Assembly: GCF_000425865.1 (NCBI RefSeq)
Contig: NZ_AUEG01000002.1
Location: 1-64,000, forward strand
Source of the DNA: Lacticigenium naphthae DSM 19658
Lineage (GTDB): Bacteria > Bacillota > Bacilli > Lactobacillales > Carnobacteriaceae_A
Direction: 5' to 3'
DNA: 64,000 bases
Shown: positions 10,310-19,151 of the stretch, in pieces
Position numbering within the stretch: position 1 is the stretch's first letter
Layout of the letters: each line of letters starts with the position of its first letter
Made by a program: the position numbers and the translations under genes
The notes under the pieces: model-generated
What the model saw: only the letters and a program-made list of their open reading frames with translations
Told to the model about the DNA's origin: nothing
Databases searched by the model: none

Positions 10310-11370
10310 TATTGCTTCTCCTTCCTTTCTTTTCGTTTGATTTCTTGCCACAATTTATCAACTTCTTCGGGGGTAGTAGCTGTGATACCGTCAAAGACAT
10401 GTGGATGCCGTCTTTTTAATTTGTTGTTTAGAGTTTCTATTATATCTTCCATAAAAAAGTATCCTGTTTTTTCTCCGATTGAAGCGTGATAAAGTACTTG
10501 CATTAATATATCGCCCAATTCTTCTATCATGTTTTCAATATCCTCAGATTCTACAGCTTCTTTAAACTCCTGAGTCTCTTCCAGTAGGTAGGGCACTAAT
10601 GATGTGTGACTCTGTTGCCGAATCCATGCATCCCCATTTTCTCCAGTGATTTTATCCATATTATCTTGGAGCATAGAGAAACTTTTAGTTCTTTTCTCCA
10701 TTGGAAGAGGCGGAATATACAGGGACAGAAGATTGTATATGCCCTCTAGTCTATCTAGTTCGTAAAGAGGAATCCAGCGAACAGTTTCCTTTTTCCCTCC
10801 TGCTTCATTTACTAGTGCAACTAAAAAATCATCTGGATAAATTTCCATTAAAGATAGTTTTACTTCGCTTGCAATATAATCATTAAAAACTTGCATGATG
10901 ACAATTTGCTGACTAGAATTGATTTCATCAGGATTTAAGTCAAATGAATCAAGCAGTTGAAACCCGTCAATTGGGTCTTTTTTTACTGCTTGAAATAAAT
11001 CATCCAGAAAGCTCTTTCCTCCTAAAATATTAACTTTCACATCATTCGGTTGGGATAAAAGTAGCTGCACCGTTTTTTCAGCAACCATCGGATGGCCCGG
11101 GACAGCATAAACAATATCTTCTGTCTTAGTACGTTCCAGTAGATCTTCTACGATTGCTTGGTAAACTTTGTCAAAGTCTTTTTCTTCTGCTTCATAAAAT
11201 GAATCATAGAAATGAAAGTGAACACCTTCATTCTCCAGTTCTTCTACAGCCGGATGCAATTTTGTTCGTGCAAAAAGTTTTTTGTCTGTTTCTTTGAGTA
11301 ATCGGTATACATTCAAAGGCATTTGATCTAAGTTGCTCGGACCCAGACCTATTATTGTGATTTCATTCAT
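10309..11370 (-). CDS. mazG: MazG family protein: tetrapyrrole-methylase-like domain plus NTP pyrophosphohydrolase
   Basis: YabN-type bifunctional protein. Residues 1-210 resemble an SAM-dependent tetrapyrrole methylase ([30 protein letters not shown]). Residues about 225-350 hold one MazG domain with [12 protein letters not shown] and [13 protein letters not shown], the acidic metal-binding helices. MazG hydrolyses non-canonical NTPs. At 353 residues it is clearly shorter than Bacillus YabN (about 490), which has an extra MazG region. It overlaps rqcP by one base. The polysaccharide-transporter gene often found between mfd and mazG is absent. Confidence 0.9.
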   Translation of the reverse strand: MNEITIIGLGPSNLDQMPLNVYRLLKETDKKLFARTKLHPAVEELENEGVHFHFYDSFYEAEEKDFDKVYQAIVEDLLERTKTEDIVYAVPGHPMVAEKTVQLLLSQPNDVKVNILGGKSFLDDLFQAVKKDPIDGFQLLDSFDLNPDEINSSQQIVIMQVFNDYIASEVKLSLMEIYPDDFLVALVNEAGGKKETVRWIPLYELDRLEGIYNLLSLYIPPLPMEKRTKSFSMLQDNMDKITGENGDAWIRQQSHTSLVPYLLEETQEFKEAVESEDIENMIEELGDILMQVLYHASIGEKTGYFFMEDIIETLNNKLKRRHPHVFDGITATTPEEVDKLWQEIKRKERKEKQ

Positions 11371-11425
11371 TTTTTAAATCCTTTCACTATTTTTTCCCAA
11401 AAGGCAATCGGATTCGCTCTCTTAG

Positions 11426-14400
11426 CTATTCTTTACTTCCCATTTCCTTATCCACTTGGAACTGACTGATATTTTTTGAAAATATGAGGAGATAATCCAT
11501 CCAACTCGCAGATTCCATCTGTGGTCGGATTTTTAAGATAACCGATAGTTGTTTATTATCCGTATTCATATCTACTTTCAAGGGAATGTCTTGTAAAGCT
11601 TTAAACACTTCTTGAAGAGGTAATTGGCTGGTTCCTACTTCCGAGAATTTCACGAACAACGATCGTTCAGTCCGTTTGATTGTTTCAATCAAAGCTTGCT
11701 CGCTGTACATTTTTAGTAACCCTATATTTAATAAATCCGTTACTTCTTGAGGATAATCTCCAAAACGATCAACTAAATCTTCTTGGATTTCCCAGTATTC
11801 TTCTTCGGAACTGAATTCCCTAATTCTCTTATAAATTTCAATTTTTTGTCTTTCGTCTTCAATATAATTGCTCGGAATATACGCATCTAATCCTAAATCG
11901 ATTTCAACTGTCGTTTTTTCTTTTGGATTATCGCCTTTTTTACGAGCGACAGCCTCAGACAACATTTGCGAGTATAAATCAAACCCAACAGAATCGATAA
12001 ATCCATGTTGTTGTTTCCCCAACAAATTTCCTGCACCACGTATGGACAAGTCTCTCATAGCAATTTTGAAGCCCGATCCTAGTTCCGTAAAGTCTTTGAT
12101 AGCTTGCAACCTTTTTTCGCTTACTTCAGTTAACACTTTACTCGGTTGATACATAAAATACGCATAAGCAACACGATTACTACGTCCTACTCTTCCACGC
12201 AACTGGTAAAGTTGCGAAAGCCCCATATAATCAGCATCTTCTACTAAGAGTGTATTCACATTGGGCATGTCCACACCCGTTTCAATGATGGTGGTGGTAA
12301 CAAGTATATCGTATTCACCTTGAACAAATTCGAAAAGCACATTCTCTAATTGTCCCTCACTCATTTGGCCATGGGCATAAGCGATACGCGCCTCAGGAAT
12401 CAATTGTTGGAGTTCATCTACTCTTTTTTCAATTGTGGCAACACGATTATAGAGATAAAACACCTGCCCGTTTCGAGCAATTTCACGCTCAATTGCTTCA
12501 CGAATAGCACCTGCGTTCATTTCCATTACATAAGTTTGAACAGGATATCGGTTAGCTGGTGGGGTTTCGATAACTGAAAGATCTCTTACCCCTAACATAG
12601 ACATGTGCAGCGTCCTTGGTATAGGAGTAGCGGTCAGTGTCAATACGTCCACTTCTTCTTTTAGTTGCTTCAATCTCTCTTTGTGTTTTACTCCAAATCG
12701 CTGTTCTTCATCTACAATGAGCAACCCCAGGTTTTGAAATTTAACATCCTTTGATAAGACGCGATGTGTACCTACTACAATATCCACATAACCTTTTTCT
12801 ATTCCTTTAAGGGTTTCAGTTTGCTGTTTACGGGTTCGAAAACGACTTAGCAATCCTATCCCTACAGGAAAGTCCTGAAACCTTTCTAACATTGTTTCGT
12901 AATGTTGTTGAGCGAGAACAGTTGTTGGAACCAGAAAAGCAACTTGCTTTTGATCTTGTATTGCTTTAAAAGCAGCTCGCATAGCCACTTCTGTTTTACC
13001 ATATCCAACATCCCCTACGATCAGTCTATCCATAGGTTTTGCTTTTTCCATATCTCTTTTTACTTCTTCAATACTACGTAGTTGATCTTCTGTTTCTCTA
13101 TATGGGAAAGCTTCTTCAAATTCTTGCTGATAACCGTTATCTTTTGAAAACCCATATCCGACTTCTTGCTCTCTGATTGCATAAAGCTCAATTAATTCAT
13201 CGGCAATATCTTCGACGCGACTTTCAACCTTGCGTTTAGTTTTAGCCCATTCTGTACCACCTAATTTGTTGATACGTGGAGTTTTCCCTTCAGAAGCCAC
13301 ATATTTCTGGAGTAAATCCAATTGAGTTACGGGTATGAATAATTTAGAATCATTTTTATAGACTATAGAGAGATAATCTTGGTGTACCCCATCCACTTCT
13401 AATGTTTCCATACCCGTATACCGACCGATACCATGGTGGATATGCACAACAAAATCGCCCGCTTTTAATTCAGAATAACTCTTTAGCCTTTCGGCATTGG
13501 ACAGATTTGTCCTTCTGACCTTCTTTTTCTTTACTCGATTAAACAATTCTTTTTCTGTTATAACAGCTAATTTTTCTTCTGGAAGCTCGAATCCCGTTTG
13601 TATTGTACTTGGTATAACTTGTATTTCTCTTTCTTTGATGTCTCCATTTTTCGAAAGCTGTGCTTCCATTTCAAAATCCTTTAATGTTTGTTGTACCTTT
13701 TCGGCTCTTTCATCATCAACAGTCATAACAACGACTGTATAGTTTTGCTTTTTCCAACGATCCATTTCTGTTTTCAACAAATGCATTTGGCCAAAAAATT
13801 GTTGCATTGCTCTAAACTGAAAAGGATGAATGGAGTCAAACCGTAAATTCCCCATGCCTTTTTGAAAAATTGCAAAGTAAATCAGATTCTGATTTACTTT
13901 TTTAATTTCAGTACGAAAATCATTTGAAAAAATTTGGGTGGAAAGAATTCTTCGATCTTGAAGTCGGCTGGCAACCCACTCGGATTCTTCTTCTTCCAAT
14001 CGTCTATTTGTTTCTATTATACGCGGGTATTCATCTATCAATACAATGGAATCTTCACTTAAGTAATCCACAATAGACGAGTATTCCGGATAGATAAAAT
14101 CGACAAACAGACCTAAATCGTCATGCATCTCTCCTTCCTGCATCAAACGGATCATTTCATTCATATATTGAGAGAGCATTTTTTTTTCTTCATCTGTTTT
14201 TATTTTTTTTAATTCTTTGGCTAAGCTTTTTTCTAAGTTGAGTGCTGCGTTTTTCAATAACGATGGCGAATAAATTTGCTCAGAAGCTGGAACAATAGTT
14301 ATTTCTTCAATGTTTCTTATTGAACGTTGTTTTTCTGCATCAAAAAAGCGTAATGAATCAACTTCTGTATCAAATAATTCAATACGAACAGGGTTTTCTT

Positions 14401-14959
14401 CCGTTAAAGGATAAATATCGATAATTCCACCGCGGATGCTGAACTCTCCAGGGGAAGCTACTATTTGTTCTCTGGCGTATCCCATCTCAACTAAGTGAGT
14501 CAAAAGATCGTGTGGTTCTACTTCTCCACCTATTCTGATTTTTAATTGAGCATCTTCAAACAAAGTTTTGGGTGGTAAAATTTTTCGTAAACCAGCAACA
14601 GGTGTAACCACAATTCCTGGTTGATTGTTTATGATGAAATTGAGTGTCTCCACTCTTTCTGCACGGGCTTCCGGAGAGGCAAATGCCATTTCAGCATGGA
14701 TCATTTCATCAACGGGAAATAATTTGACTTTTTCTTCTGGAAGAAGCCCCATCAAATCTTCGACTAACTGATTCGCATGAAACAAATTTTGAGTAACAAC
14801 CACAATTTGTTTCTCTTTTCGTTCTACTAGTGAGGCCATAAATACAGTACGAGCAGACCCAGATAGTCCCGTGATCAATTGAGTAGTAGCTTGATCCATA
14901 TTGTCAACAATTTTTTGGACTTGAGGCAATTGTCCAATGTATTCTGTTATAGTTCCCAC
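11426..14959 (-). CDS. mfd: Transcription-repair coupling factor Mfd
   Basis: SF2 translocase that removes stalled RNA polymerase and recruits UvrA to lesions. The 1,177-residue product is full length. A UvrB-like region occupies about the first 350 residues. The RNA-polymerase-interacting domain is at KAGDFVVHIHHGIGRYTGME. The helicase has Walker A VGDVGYGKTEVAMRAAF and DEEQ box LLIVDEEQRFG, then the TRG motif region and a C-terminal regulatory domain. The start is a GTG at 14959 directly after AGGAGGAGGACT. It is only 19 bases downstream of pth, so pth-mfd form one operon. Confidence 0.97.
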   Translation of the reverse strand: MGTITEYIGQLPQVQKIVDNMDQATTQLITGLSGSARTVFMASLVERKEKQIVVVTQNLFHANQLVEDLMGLLPEEKVKLFPVDEMIHAEMAFASPEARAERVETLNFIINNQPGIVVTPVAGLRKILPPKTLFEDAQLKIRIGGEVEPHDLLTHLVEMGYAREQIVASPGEFSIRGGIIDIYPLTEENPVRIELFDTEVDSLRFFDAEKQRSIRNIEEITIVPASEQIYSPSLLKNAALNLEKSLAKELKKIKTDEEKKMLSQYMNEMIRLMQEGEMHDDLGLFVDFIYPEYSSIVDYLSEDSIVLIDEYPRIIETNRRLEEEESEWVASRLQDRRILSTQIFSNDFRTEIKKVNQNLIYFAIFQKGMGNLRFDSIHPFQFRAMQQFFGQMHLLKTEMDRWKKQNYTVVVMTVDDERAEKVQQTLKDFEMEAQLSKNGDIKEREIQVIPSTIQTGFELPEEKLAVITEKELFNRVKKKKVRRTNLSNAERLKSYSELKAGDFVVHIHHGIGRYTGMETLEVDGVHQDYLSIVYKNDSKLFIPVTQLDLLQKYVASEGKTPRINKLGGTEWAKTKRKVESRVEDIADELIELYAIREQEVGYGFSKDNGYQQEFEEAFPYRETEDQLRSIEEVKRDMEKAKPMDRLIVGDVGYGKTEVAMRAAFKAIQDQKQVAFLVPTTVLAQQHYETMLERFQDFPVGIGLLSRFRTRKQQTETLKGIEKGYVDIVVGTHRVLSKDVKFQNLGLLIVDEEQRFGVKHKERLKQLKEEVDVLTLTATPIPRTLHMSMLGVRDLSVIETPPANRYPVQTYVMEMNAGAIREAIEREIARNGQVFYLYNRVATIEKRVDELQQLIPEARIAYAHGQMSEGQLENVLFEFVQGEYDILVTTTIIETGVDMPNVNTLLVEDADYMGLSQLYQLRGRVGRSNRVAYAYFMYQPSKVLTEVSEKRLQAIKDFTELGSGFKIAMRDLSIRGAGNLLGKQQHGFIDSVGFDLYSQMLSEAVARKKGDNPKEKTTVEIDLGLDAYIPSNYIEDERQKIEIYKRIREFSSEEEYWEIQEDLVDRFGDYPQEVTDLLNIGLLKMYSEQALIETIKRTERSLFVKFSEVGTSQLPLQEVFKALQDIPLKVDMNTDNKQLSVILKIRPQMESASWMDYLLIFSKNISQFQVDKEMGSKE

Positions 14960-14978
14960 AGTCCTCCTCCTTTCCTCG

Positions 14979-15542
14979 TTAATTAAACTTCGTCATTGTG
15001 TCCACAAAACTATGTTGATCTATCCAGTAAGTTAAGGCTTCCGCACTTTGCTTAACAGAACTTAACATCTCGTCATGCGTATTTTTCAAAAAGGGGCTCA
15101 ATACATGTGAAACTACCGATTGATTCGTTAGCGGGCGTCCGATCCCTATACGAATACGGTTAAAGTTTTGCGTTCCAATGTGCTGAATCACACTTTTTAT
15201 GCCATTGTGTCCACCCGCGCTCCCTTTTTGTCTTAGCCGTATTTTACCTGTTGGAAGATCCATATCATCATATATAATGACTAAATCGCTCACTTCAATA
15301 TCAAAATAATCCATCAAAGAACGAACGGCTCTTCCTGAGTCATTCATAAAGGTCTGTGGTTTAACGATTATTACTTTTTCATTTCCAATAAATCCTTCTC
15401 CGTAAACTGATTCAAATTTCGTCTTATTTAGACCGATTCCATGTTGATGAACAAACTCGTCTATTGTGATAAATCCAATATTGTGTTTTGTTTCTCGATA
15501 CTTAGCACCTGGATTTCCTAGTCCAACAATCATTTTCACCAT
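14979..15542 (-). CDS. pth: Peptidyl-tRNA hydrolase
   Basis: Releases tRNA from prematurely dropped peptidyl-tRNA; essential cytosolic enzyme. GLGNPGAKYRETKHNIGF (residues 7-24) contains the conserved Asn and catalytic His. GSAGGHNGIKSV and IRIGIGRP follow. Length 187, normal. ATG at 15542 follows AAAGGGGTATATAT; an ATG three codons in is an alternative. It is the first gene of the pth-mfd-mazG-rqcP-divIC run. In B. subtilis prs lies just upstream, but here about 24 kb of other genes intervene. Confidence 0.96.
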   Translation of the reverse strand: MVKMIVGLGNPGAKYRETKHNIGFITIDEFVHQHGIGLNKTKFESVYGEGFIGNEKVIIVKPQTFMNDSGRAVRSLMDYFDIEVSDLVIIYDDMDLPTGKIRLRQKGSAGGHNGIKSVIQHIGTQNFNRIRIGIGRPLTNQSVVSHVLSPFLKNTHDEMLSSVKQSAEALTYWIDQHSFVDTMTKFN

Positions 15543-15571
15543 ATATATACCCCTTTAGTTTTTCTTTCCAC

Positions 15572-15608
15572 CAGAAAAAGCTGAGCAAAGTTTTTGCCCA
15601 GTTTTTCT
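15572..15608 (-). terminator. Hairpin between the zinc-ribbon gene and pth (terminator or pth leader hairpin)
   Basis: Minus strand AGAAAAACTGGGCAAA, loop, TTTGCTCAGCTTTTTCT, a long stem with two mismatches and T-rich flanks. It lies downstream of an extended -10 for pth (15632-15640). It would therefore be in the pth 5' untranslated region as well as after the zinc-ribbon gene. Confidence 0.5.
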
Positions 15609-15631
15609 CTTTTTATAGTTATTTAGGTAAA

Positions 15632-15640
15632 AGTATACCA
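15632..15640 (-). promoter_or_regulatory. Extended -10 promoter element for pth
   Basis: Minus strand TTATGGTATACTTTTACC, with TGGTATACT as the extended -10, 90 bases upstream of pth. Confidence 0.45.
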
Positions 15641-15689
15641 TAATGAGGTCTAAAAAACCTGACTCGATGACCCGGTTAACAATTCCCTA

Positions 15690-16127
15690 TTAGGTTTTCT
15701 TTATAAACTGTGCTTGACAATTGGGACAAGTAATTTTGACCTTGTTTTTTCCTTTTGGCACTCGTATTTTTTGTTTGCATTCAGGACAACTATAGTATTT
15801 ATATATCTTTCTCTGCATCCATTTGATTTTTAGTGTGTTGAACACGTTCCCCATTTTTTTAGATTTACGTTGGACTTTCCCTTTCACTTTCCGGTAAAAC
15901 TGTAATTCTTTGTATCGTCCCAGGTGATTGCGAGACAGTGCGCGCATGTAAGCATATATCATTAACGTGAATCCAACTGTTGAAAATAAGGTGATTTGAG
16001 TTATCAAGGCACTTAACATGAAACCTGCGCTGGAATACATCAAGAATTTAGAAAAAACATCGAATCCGTAGCGACCACGCATGAATTCCATGACTTTCTC
16101 TGCACTTTTTAGAAATTTTGTCTGCAC
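15690..16127 (-). CDS. Two-segment membrane protein with C-terminal zinc ribbon
   Basis: The 145-residue product has hydrophobic segments at about 31-45 and 48-62, a basic middle region, and a C-terminal zinc ribbon with CPECKQKIRVP and CPNCQ, which pair to give four metal-binding cysteines. The basic stretch KVKGKVQRKSKKMG suggests a cytoplasmic, possibly nucleic-acid-facing domain. GTG at 16127 follows TAGGAAAGAA. It is 18 bases after the GNAT gene and probably co-transcribed. Function unknown; it opens the accessory block. Confidence 0.75.
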   Translation of the reverse strand: MQTKFLKSAEKVMEFMRGRYGFDVFSKFLMYSSAGFMLSALITQITLFSTVGFTLMIYAYMRALSRNHLGRYKELQFYRKVKGKVQRKSKKMGNVFNTLKIKWMQRKIYKYYSCPECKQKIRVPKGKNKVKITCPNCQAQFIKKT

Positions 16128-16145
16128 TTTCTTTCCTACTCTCTT

Positions 16146-16571
16146 TTAAATATCTTTAATTAATTTTATGCATTCTACGCCATCTTCTATAAACCGAGTA
16201 GAGTTTTGTACATATCCTATTTTTTCATAAAAAGGAACAGCTGTCATTTCACCATGAATGAGAGACTGCCGGCACCCCGCATCCTTACCTATTTTTTCGA
16301 TTTCTTCTACAATTACTTTACCTAACCCTTTTTTACGTTGCGAAGCTAGGACTGCAATCCTTCCTGGACGGATCACTCCCCCTTTCATGGAGTATCTTCC
16401 CGTTGCAATCGGATGATTTTCGTCATAAATGACAATATAATTTGGTTTTTTTTCGTCTACTGAGTCAAATTCTTCTTGAAGAGCAATTCCTCTTTCCACA
16501 ACAAAAACTGCCATTCTTACTGAAAATGCCCCAGCTTGATTCCATATTTCATTTCCAAGATGTATTTTCAT
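16146..16571 (-). CDS. GNAT family N-acetyltransferase
   Basis: The 141-residue protein carries the acetyl-CoA-binding pattern RIAVLASQRKKGLGKVIVEEIEKIG (RxxGLG loop) at about 72-96 and a C-terminal FYEKIGYV strand typical of GNAT enzymes. It resembles the ElaA/YjcF branch, whose substrates are unknown. ATG at 16571 follows GGAGCGAAAAA. It precedes the zinc-ribbon gene in the same transcript. Confidence 0.85.
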   Translation of the reverse strand: MKIHLGNEIWNQAGAFSVRMAVFVVERGIALQEEFDSVDEKKPNYIVIYDENHPIATGRYSMKGGVIRPGRIAVLASQRKKGLGKVIVEEIEKIGKDAGCRQSLIHGEMTAVPFYEKIGYVQNSTRFIEDGVECIKLIKDI

Positions 16572-16637
16572 TTTTTTCGCTCCTTTAACCCTAATTATAG
16601 ATAAAATAAGCGGAAATTAAAGAGAATGTTCAAAAAA

Positions 16638-16663
16638 AGCTCACTTCAACTAAGAAGTGAGCT
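16638..16663 (-). terminator. Intrinsic terminator of the glycine-betaine-binding gene
   Basis: Perfect ten-base stem AGCTCACTTC / GAAGTGAGCT with a six-base loop. On the minus strand it is followed by TTTTTTTG. Confidence 0.85.
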
Positions 16664-16684
16664 CTTTCCTGAATTAGTCAGTTT

Positions 16685-17587
16685 TTATTGTTTTGGTTCC
16701 AAATCTTCTATTGAATCAATATCCATATAAGTTGGAACAACCATTCCGATTTTTGCTCCTGTTAAATTCGGACCTAAATCTACTAGATTTTCTTTATGAT
16801 TGTTTAAGAAAGCCTCATGAGTGAGAGGTAACCATGCAGCTAATGATGCATCTGCTTCTTGAGTTGCAAGAGCTTCAAACATAATTGCTGGATCTACAGT
16901 AGAAACTTTAACTTCAAATCCGTGACTTTCAAGAACATTTTGAATCACAGAGGCAGAAGAACGTTCAGTATCCCATGGTGTCGACACCAAAGAAATAGTT
17001 TCACCGTTTCCTTCTTCAACGCCTTCAGTCCATTCAGTTACGATTTCTTGATTGTCATCTATCCAGTTTTGAGCAGCCACTTCAAAGGAAACATCTTGTG
17101 CCTCTAGCATGACGCTTTCCATATCTGAGGTTTCCCACTCAAATGCATCTAAAATTTGAACTGCATTCGGCATATCTTCTTCAAGTCCTAATCGGGTAAG
17201 TGTATTAATTCCTTCAGATTCGCCCATTGCATTTTTAGGATCTTCTAAATATTTCAAATCATATTCTTGGAACATCCAGTGAGGAGTCCACCCTGTTACT
17301 ATGATTGGTTCTTCATTCGAATATGCTTGATCAAGTAAAGTAACCATTCCTGCTGTAGAACTTTCATCTAACTCCCAACCTTCTAAGTTGTCGTACGCTT
17401 CAATCGTATCATGAGCTTTAGCTGTAGTACCTGCGCCAGGCTCGATCCCTGTAATAGTGTAATCTAGTTCTTCACTTATACTTGCTCCATCACCATTTGA
17501 ATCTGCTTCTTCACCATTTCCACAAGCTCCTAGTAACAACGCTGCTGAAACACCCATACTTAATTGCAATTTTCTTCCTTTTAACAT
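16685..17587 (-). CDS. Glycine betaine/proline betaine substrate-binding lipoprotein (OpuAC-like)
   Basis: Extracellular binding lipoprotein for compatible solutes. A signal peptide ends in LLLGACG, placing the lipid-modified Cys near residue 21. The ligand-site hallmarks are TITGIEPGAG (about 43-52), TGWTPHWMF (about 98-106) and AAWLPLTHEAF (about 250-260), with the aromatic residues that cage the trimethylammonium group. The halves are ordered as I recall for B. subtilis OpuAC. No permease or ATPase gene is adjacent, so it must be an orphan component. It is monocistronic with its own terminator. ATG at 17587 follows AGGAGGAATTGG. Confidence 0.9.
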   Translation of the reverse strand: MLKGRKLQLSMGVSAALLLGACGNGEEADSNGDGASISEELDYTITGIEPGAGTTAKAHDTIEAYDNLEGWELDESSTAGMVTLLDQAYSNEEPIIVTGWTPHWMFQEYDLKYLEDPKNAMGESEGINTLTRLGLEEDMPNAVQILDAFEWETSDMESVMLEAQDVSFEVAAQNWIDDNQEIVTEWTEGVEEGNGETISLVSTPWDTERSSASVIQNVLESHGFEVKVSTVDPAIMFEALATQEADASLAAWLPLTHEAFLNNHKENLVDLGPNLTGAKIGMVVPTYMDIDSIEDLEPKQ

Positions 17588-17916
17588 CCAATTCCTCCTA
17601 TTTTTTTAACTATACATACTATCTGTGATTCGCGATTTGCTGTAAAAATTTCCGCTTAGTAAAATTTGTTATTCACCCTAATCTTTTTAGCACGAAAAAG
17701 CAAATGAGTGAATTCTCATTTTTTCTTAGTTGAAATTCTTGGGATTCTGTCAAAATCCCGGCACGACACACTCTTGCCGAAAAAACTCACTTTCATAACC
17801 CTATCACACATAACCAAACCATGCAAATTTACGATACTTTCATTAGCTTGTTCTTATGTTACGGATGTTATATTATGAATTTATTATCCCGGTAATTGAA
17901 TAAAAAAGCCAAATTG
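17588..17916. other. Divergent intergenic region with three hairpins
   Basis: No gene is seen. Tandem hairpins on the minus strand, CGGCA/TGCCG (17779-17759) and GGGATT/AATCCC (17759-17741), lie 155-190 bases before the betaine-binding gene and may be in its leader. A third hairpin, AAATGAG/CTCATTT (17702-17721), is followed by T residues on the plus strand. None matched a riboswitch I recognise. Confidence 0.3.
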
Positions 17917-17945
17917 TTGTGATTGGAAAATCCTTTATATATAAT
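17917..17945 (+). promoter_or_regulatory. Sigma-A promoter for the DUF871-EIIC operon
   Basis: TTGTGA (17917-17922), 17-base spacer, TATAAT (17940-17945). It lies about 94 bases before the start of the DUF871 gene. Confidence 0.65.
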
Positions 17946-18038
17946 CATGGTAGAGCTTACAATTCATAAGGATCGGAGGGTAGCGTTTCGCATTTTTATT
18001 CGGTTTAAAAAATCTTATGCAAGATGAGGAGAAATAGC

Positions 18039-19127
18039 ATGAAAAAAATTGGTGTATCCATTTATCCAGCTAAATCAACATTTGAAGAGAATAAAAGGTA
18101 TCTAGATCAAGCGAAAAAGTATGGCTTTTCAAGAATCTTTACAAGTCTTTTAGAAATTGAAGGAGATACTCAAGAGGTCATCGCTATGTTTAAAGAGATT
18201 ATTCGCTATGGAAATTCGATTGATATGGAAACCGTTTTGGATATCAATCCAAATTTATTTGGACAGTTAAATATCAGTTACGATGATTTATCTTTTTTCC
18301 ATGATATGGGGGCATCAGGAATTCGATTGGACCTGGGCTTTAGCGGTGCGGAAGAATCTTTAATGTCAAAAAATAACTATCAACTCCAAATTGAAGTAAA
18401 CATGAGTAGTGGAACTAATTATATAGATCAAGTAATGAGTTTTCACCCGAATATAGAATTACTTACTGCTTCCCATAACTTTTATCCTCAACGTTATTCA
18501 GGATTAGCTCAGGATCATTTTGAAAGAACTACTCAACAATTCAATCAACACCGATTGCATACTGCGGCTTTCGTAACATCCCAAGAAGGAGAATTAGGTC
18601 CTTGGCCAGTACAGTCTGGACTTTGTACGCTTGAAGCCCACCGTGATTTACCTATTGCTACCCAAGTTAGTCACTATCAATTAATGAATTCGATCGATGA
18701 TTTACTGATTGGGAATGCCTTTGCCTCTGAAGAAGAACTAGAAGCAATGTCTAAAGCCTTCTTTAGTGCACATCCTCAAATTCCGATTCAGTTTAATGAC
18801 CAGGTATCAGCCGTAGAGAAAGAAGTCATCTCAAAAGAAATCCATCAATATCGTGGTGATCGGTCTGCTTACATGATTCGTTCGTCTCAAACAAGAGTCA
18901 AGTATAAAAACAGTGATTTCAGTCCTCATTCTACAGGTCCGATCGCTAAGGGCGATGTTCTTATATGTAACGACACCATGGGTCAATATAAAGGTGAAAC
19001 ACAAATTGCTTTAAAAGAAATAAGCGACGACGGGTCTCGAAATATCGTTGCTAAAATCCCCGCAGAGTCTTTATTTTTACTTGATTATGTCAAACCTTGG
19101 TCTACCTTTGTTTTTGTAGAAAAATAA
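18039..19127 (+). CDS. DUF871 family protein, MupG-like 6-phospho-glycosidase candidate
   Basis: The 362-residue protein has the DUF871 layout: a TIM-barrel N-terminal region (MKKIGVSIYPAKSTFEEN to about 235) and a cyclophilin-like C-terminal domain (RSSQTRVKYKNSDF, KGDVLICN). The characterised member, MupG of Staphylococcus aureus, cleaves MurNAc-6-phosphate-GlcNAc taken up by a PTS. Here the partner is a cellobiose-type EIIC 24 bases downstream, so a phosphorylated disaccharide is the likely substrate, but its identity is inferred. ATG at 18039 has GAGGAGAAATAGC before it; an ATG 15 bases earlier overlaps that site. Confidence 0.85.
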   Translation: MKKIGVSIYPAKSTFEENKRYLDQAKKYGFSRIFTSLLEIEGDTQEVIAMFKEIIRYGNSIDMETVLDINPNLFGQLNISYDDLSFFHDMGASGIRLDLGFSGAEESLMSKNNYQLQIEVNMSSGTNYIDQVMSFHPNIELLTASHNFYPQRYSGLAQDHFERTTQQFNQHRLHTAAFVTSQEGELGPWPVQSGLCTLEAHRDLPIATQVSHYQLMNSIDDLLIGNAFASEEELEAMSKAFFSAHPQIPIQFNDQVSAVEKEVISKEIHQYRGDRSAYMIRSSQTRVKYKNSDFSPHSTGPIAKGDVLICNDTMGQYKGETQIALKEISDDGSRNIVAKIPAESLFLLDYVKPWSTFVFVEK

Positions 19128-19151
19128 ATATAATTTAATGGAGGTCAGTGT

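Noticed and set aside
16685-17587. Apparent circular permutation of the betaine-binding protein
   Set aside because: The TGIEPGAG half precedes the AWLPLTH half, unlike many OpuAC-type proteins, but from memory B. subtilis OpuAC has the same order, so it is not novel.
17588-17916. c-di-AMP riboswitch upstream of the betaine-binding gene
   Set aside because: Such riboswitches control osmolyte genes, but the conserved core of that class was not seen; only short hairpins are present.
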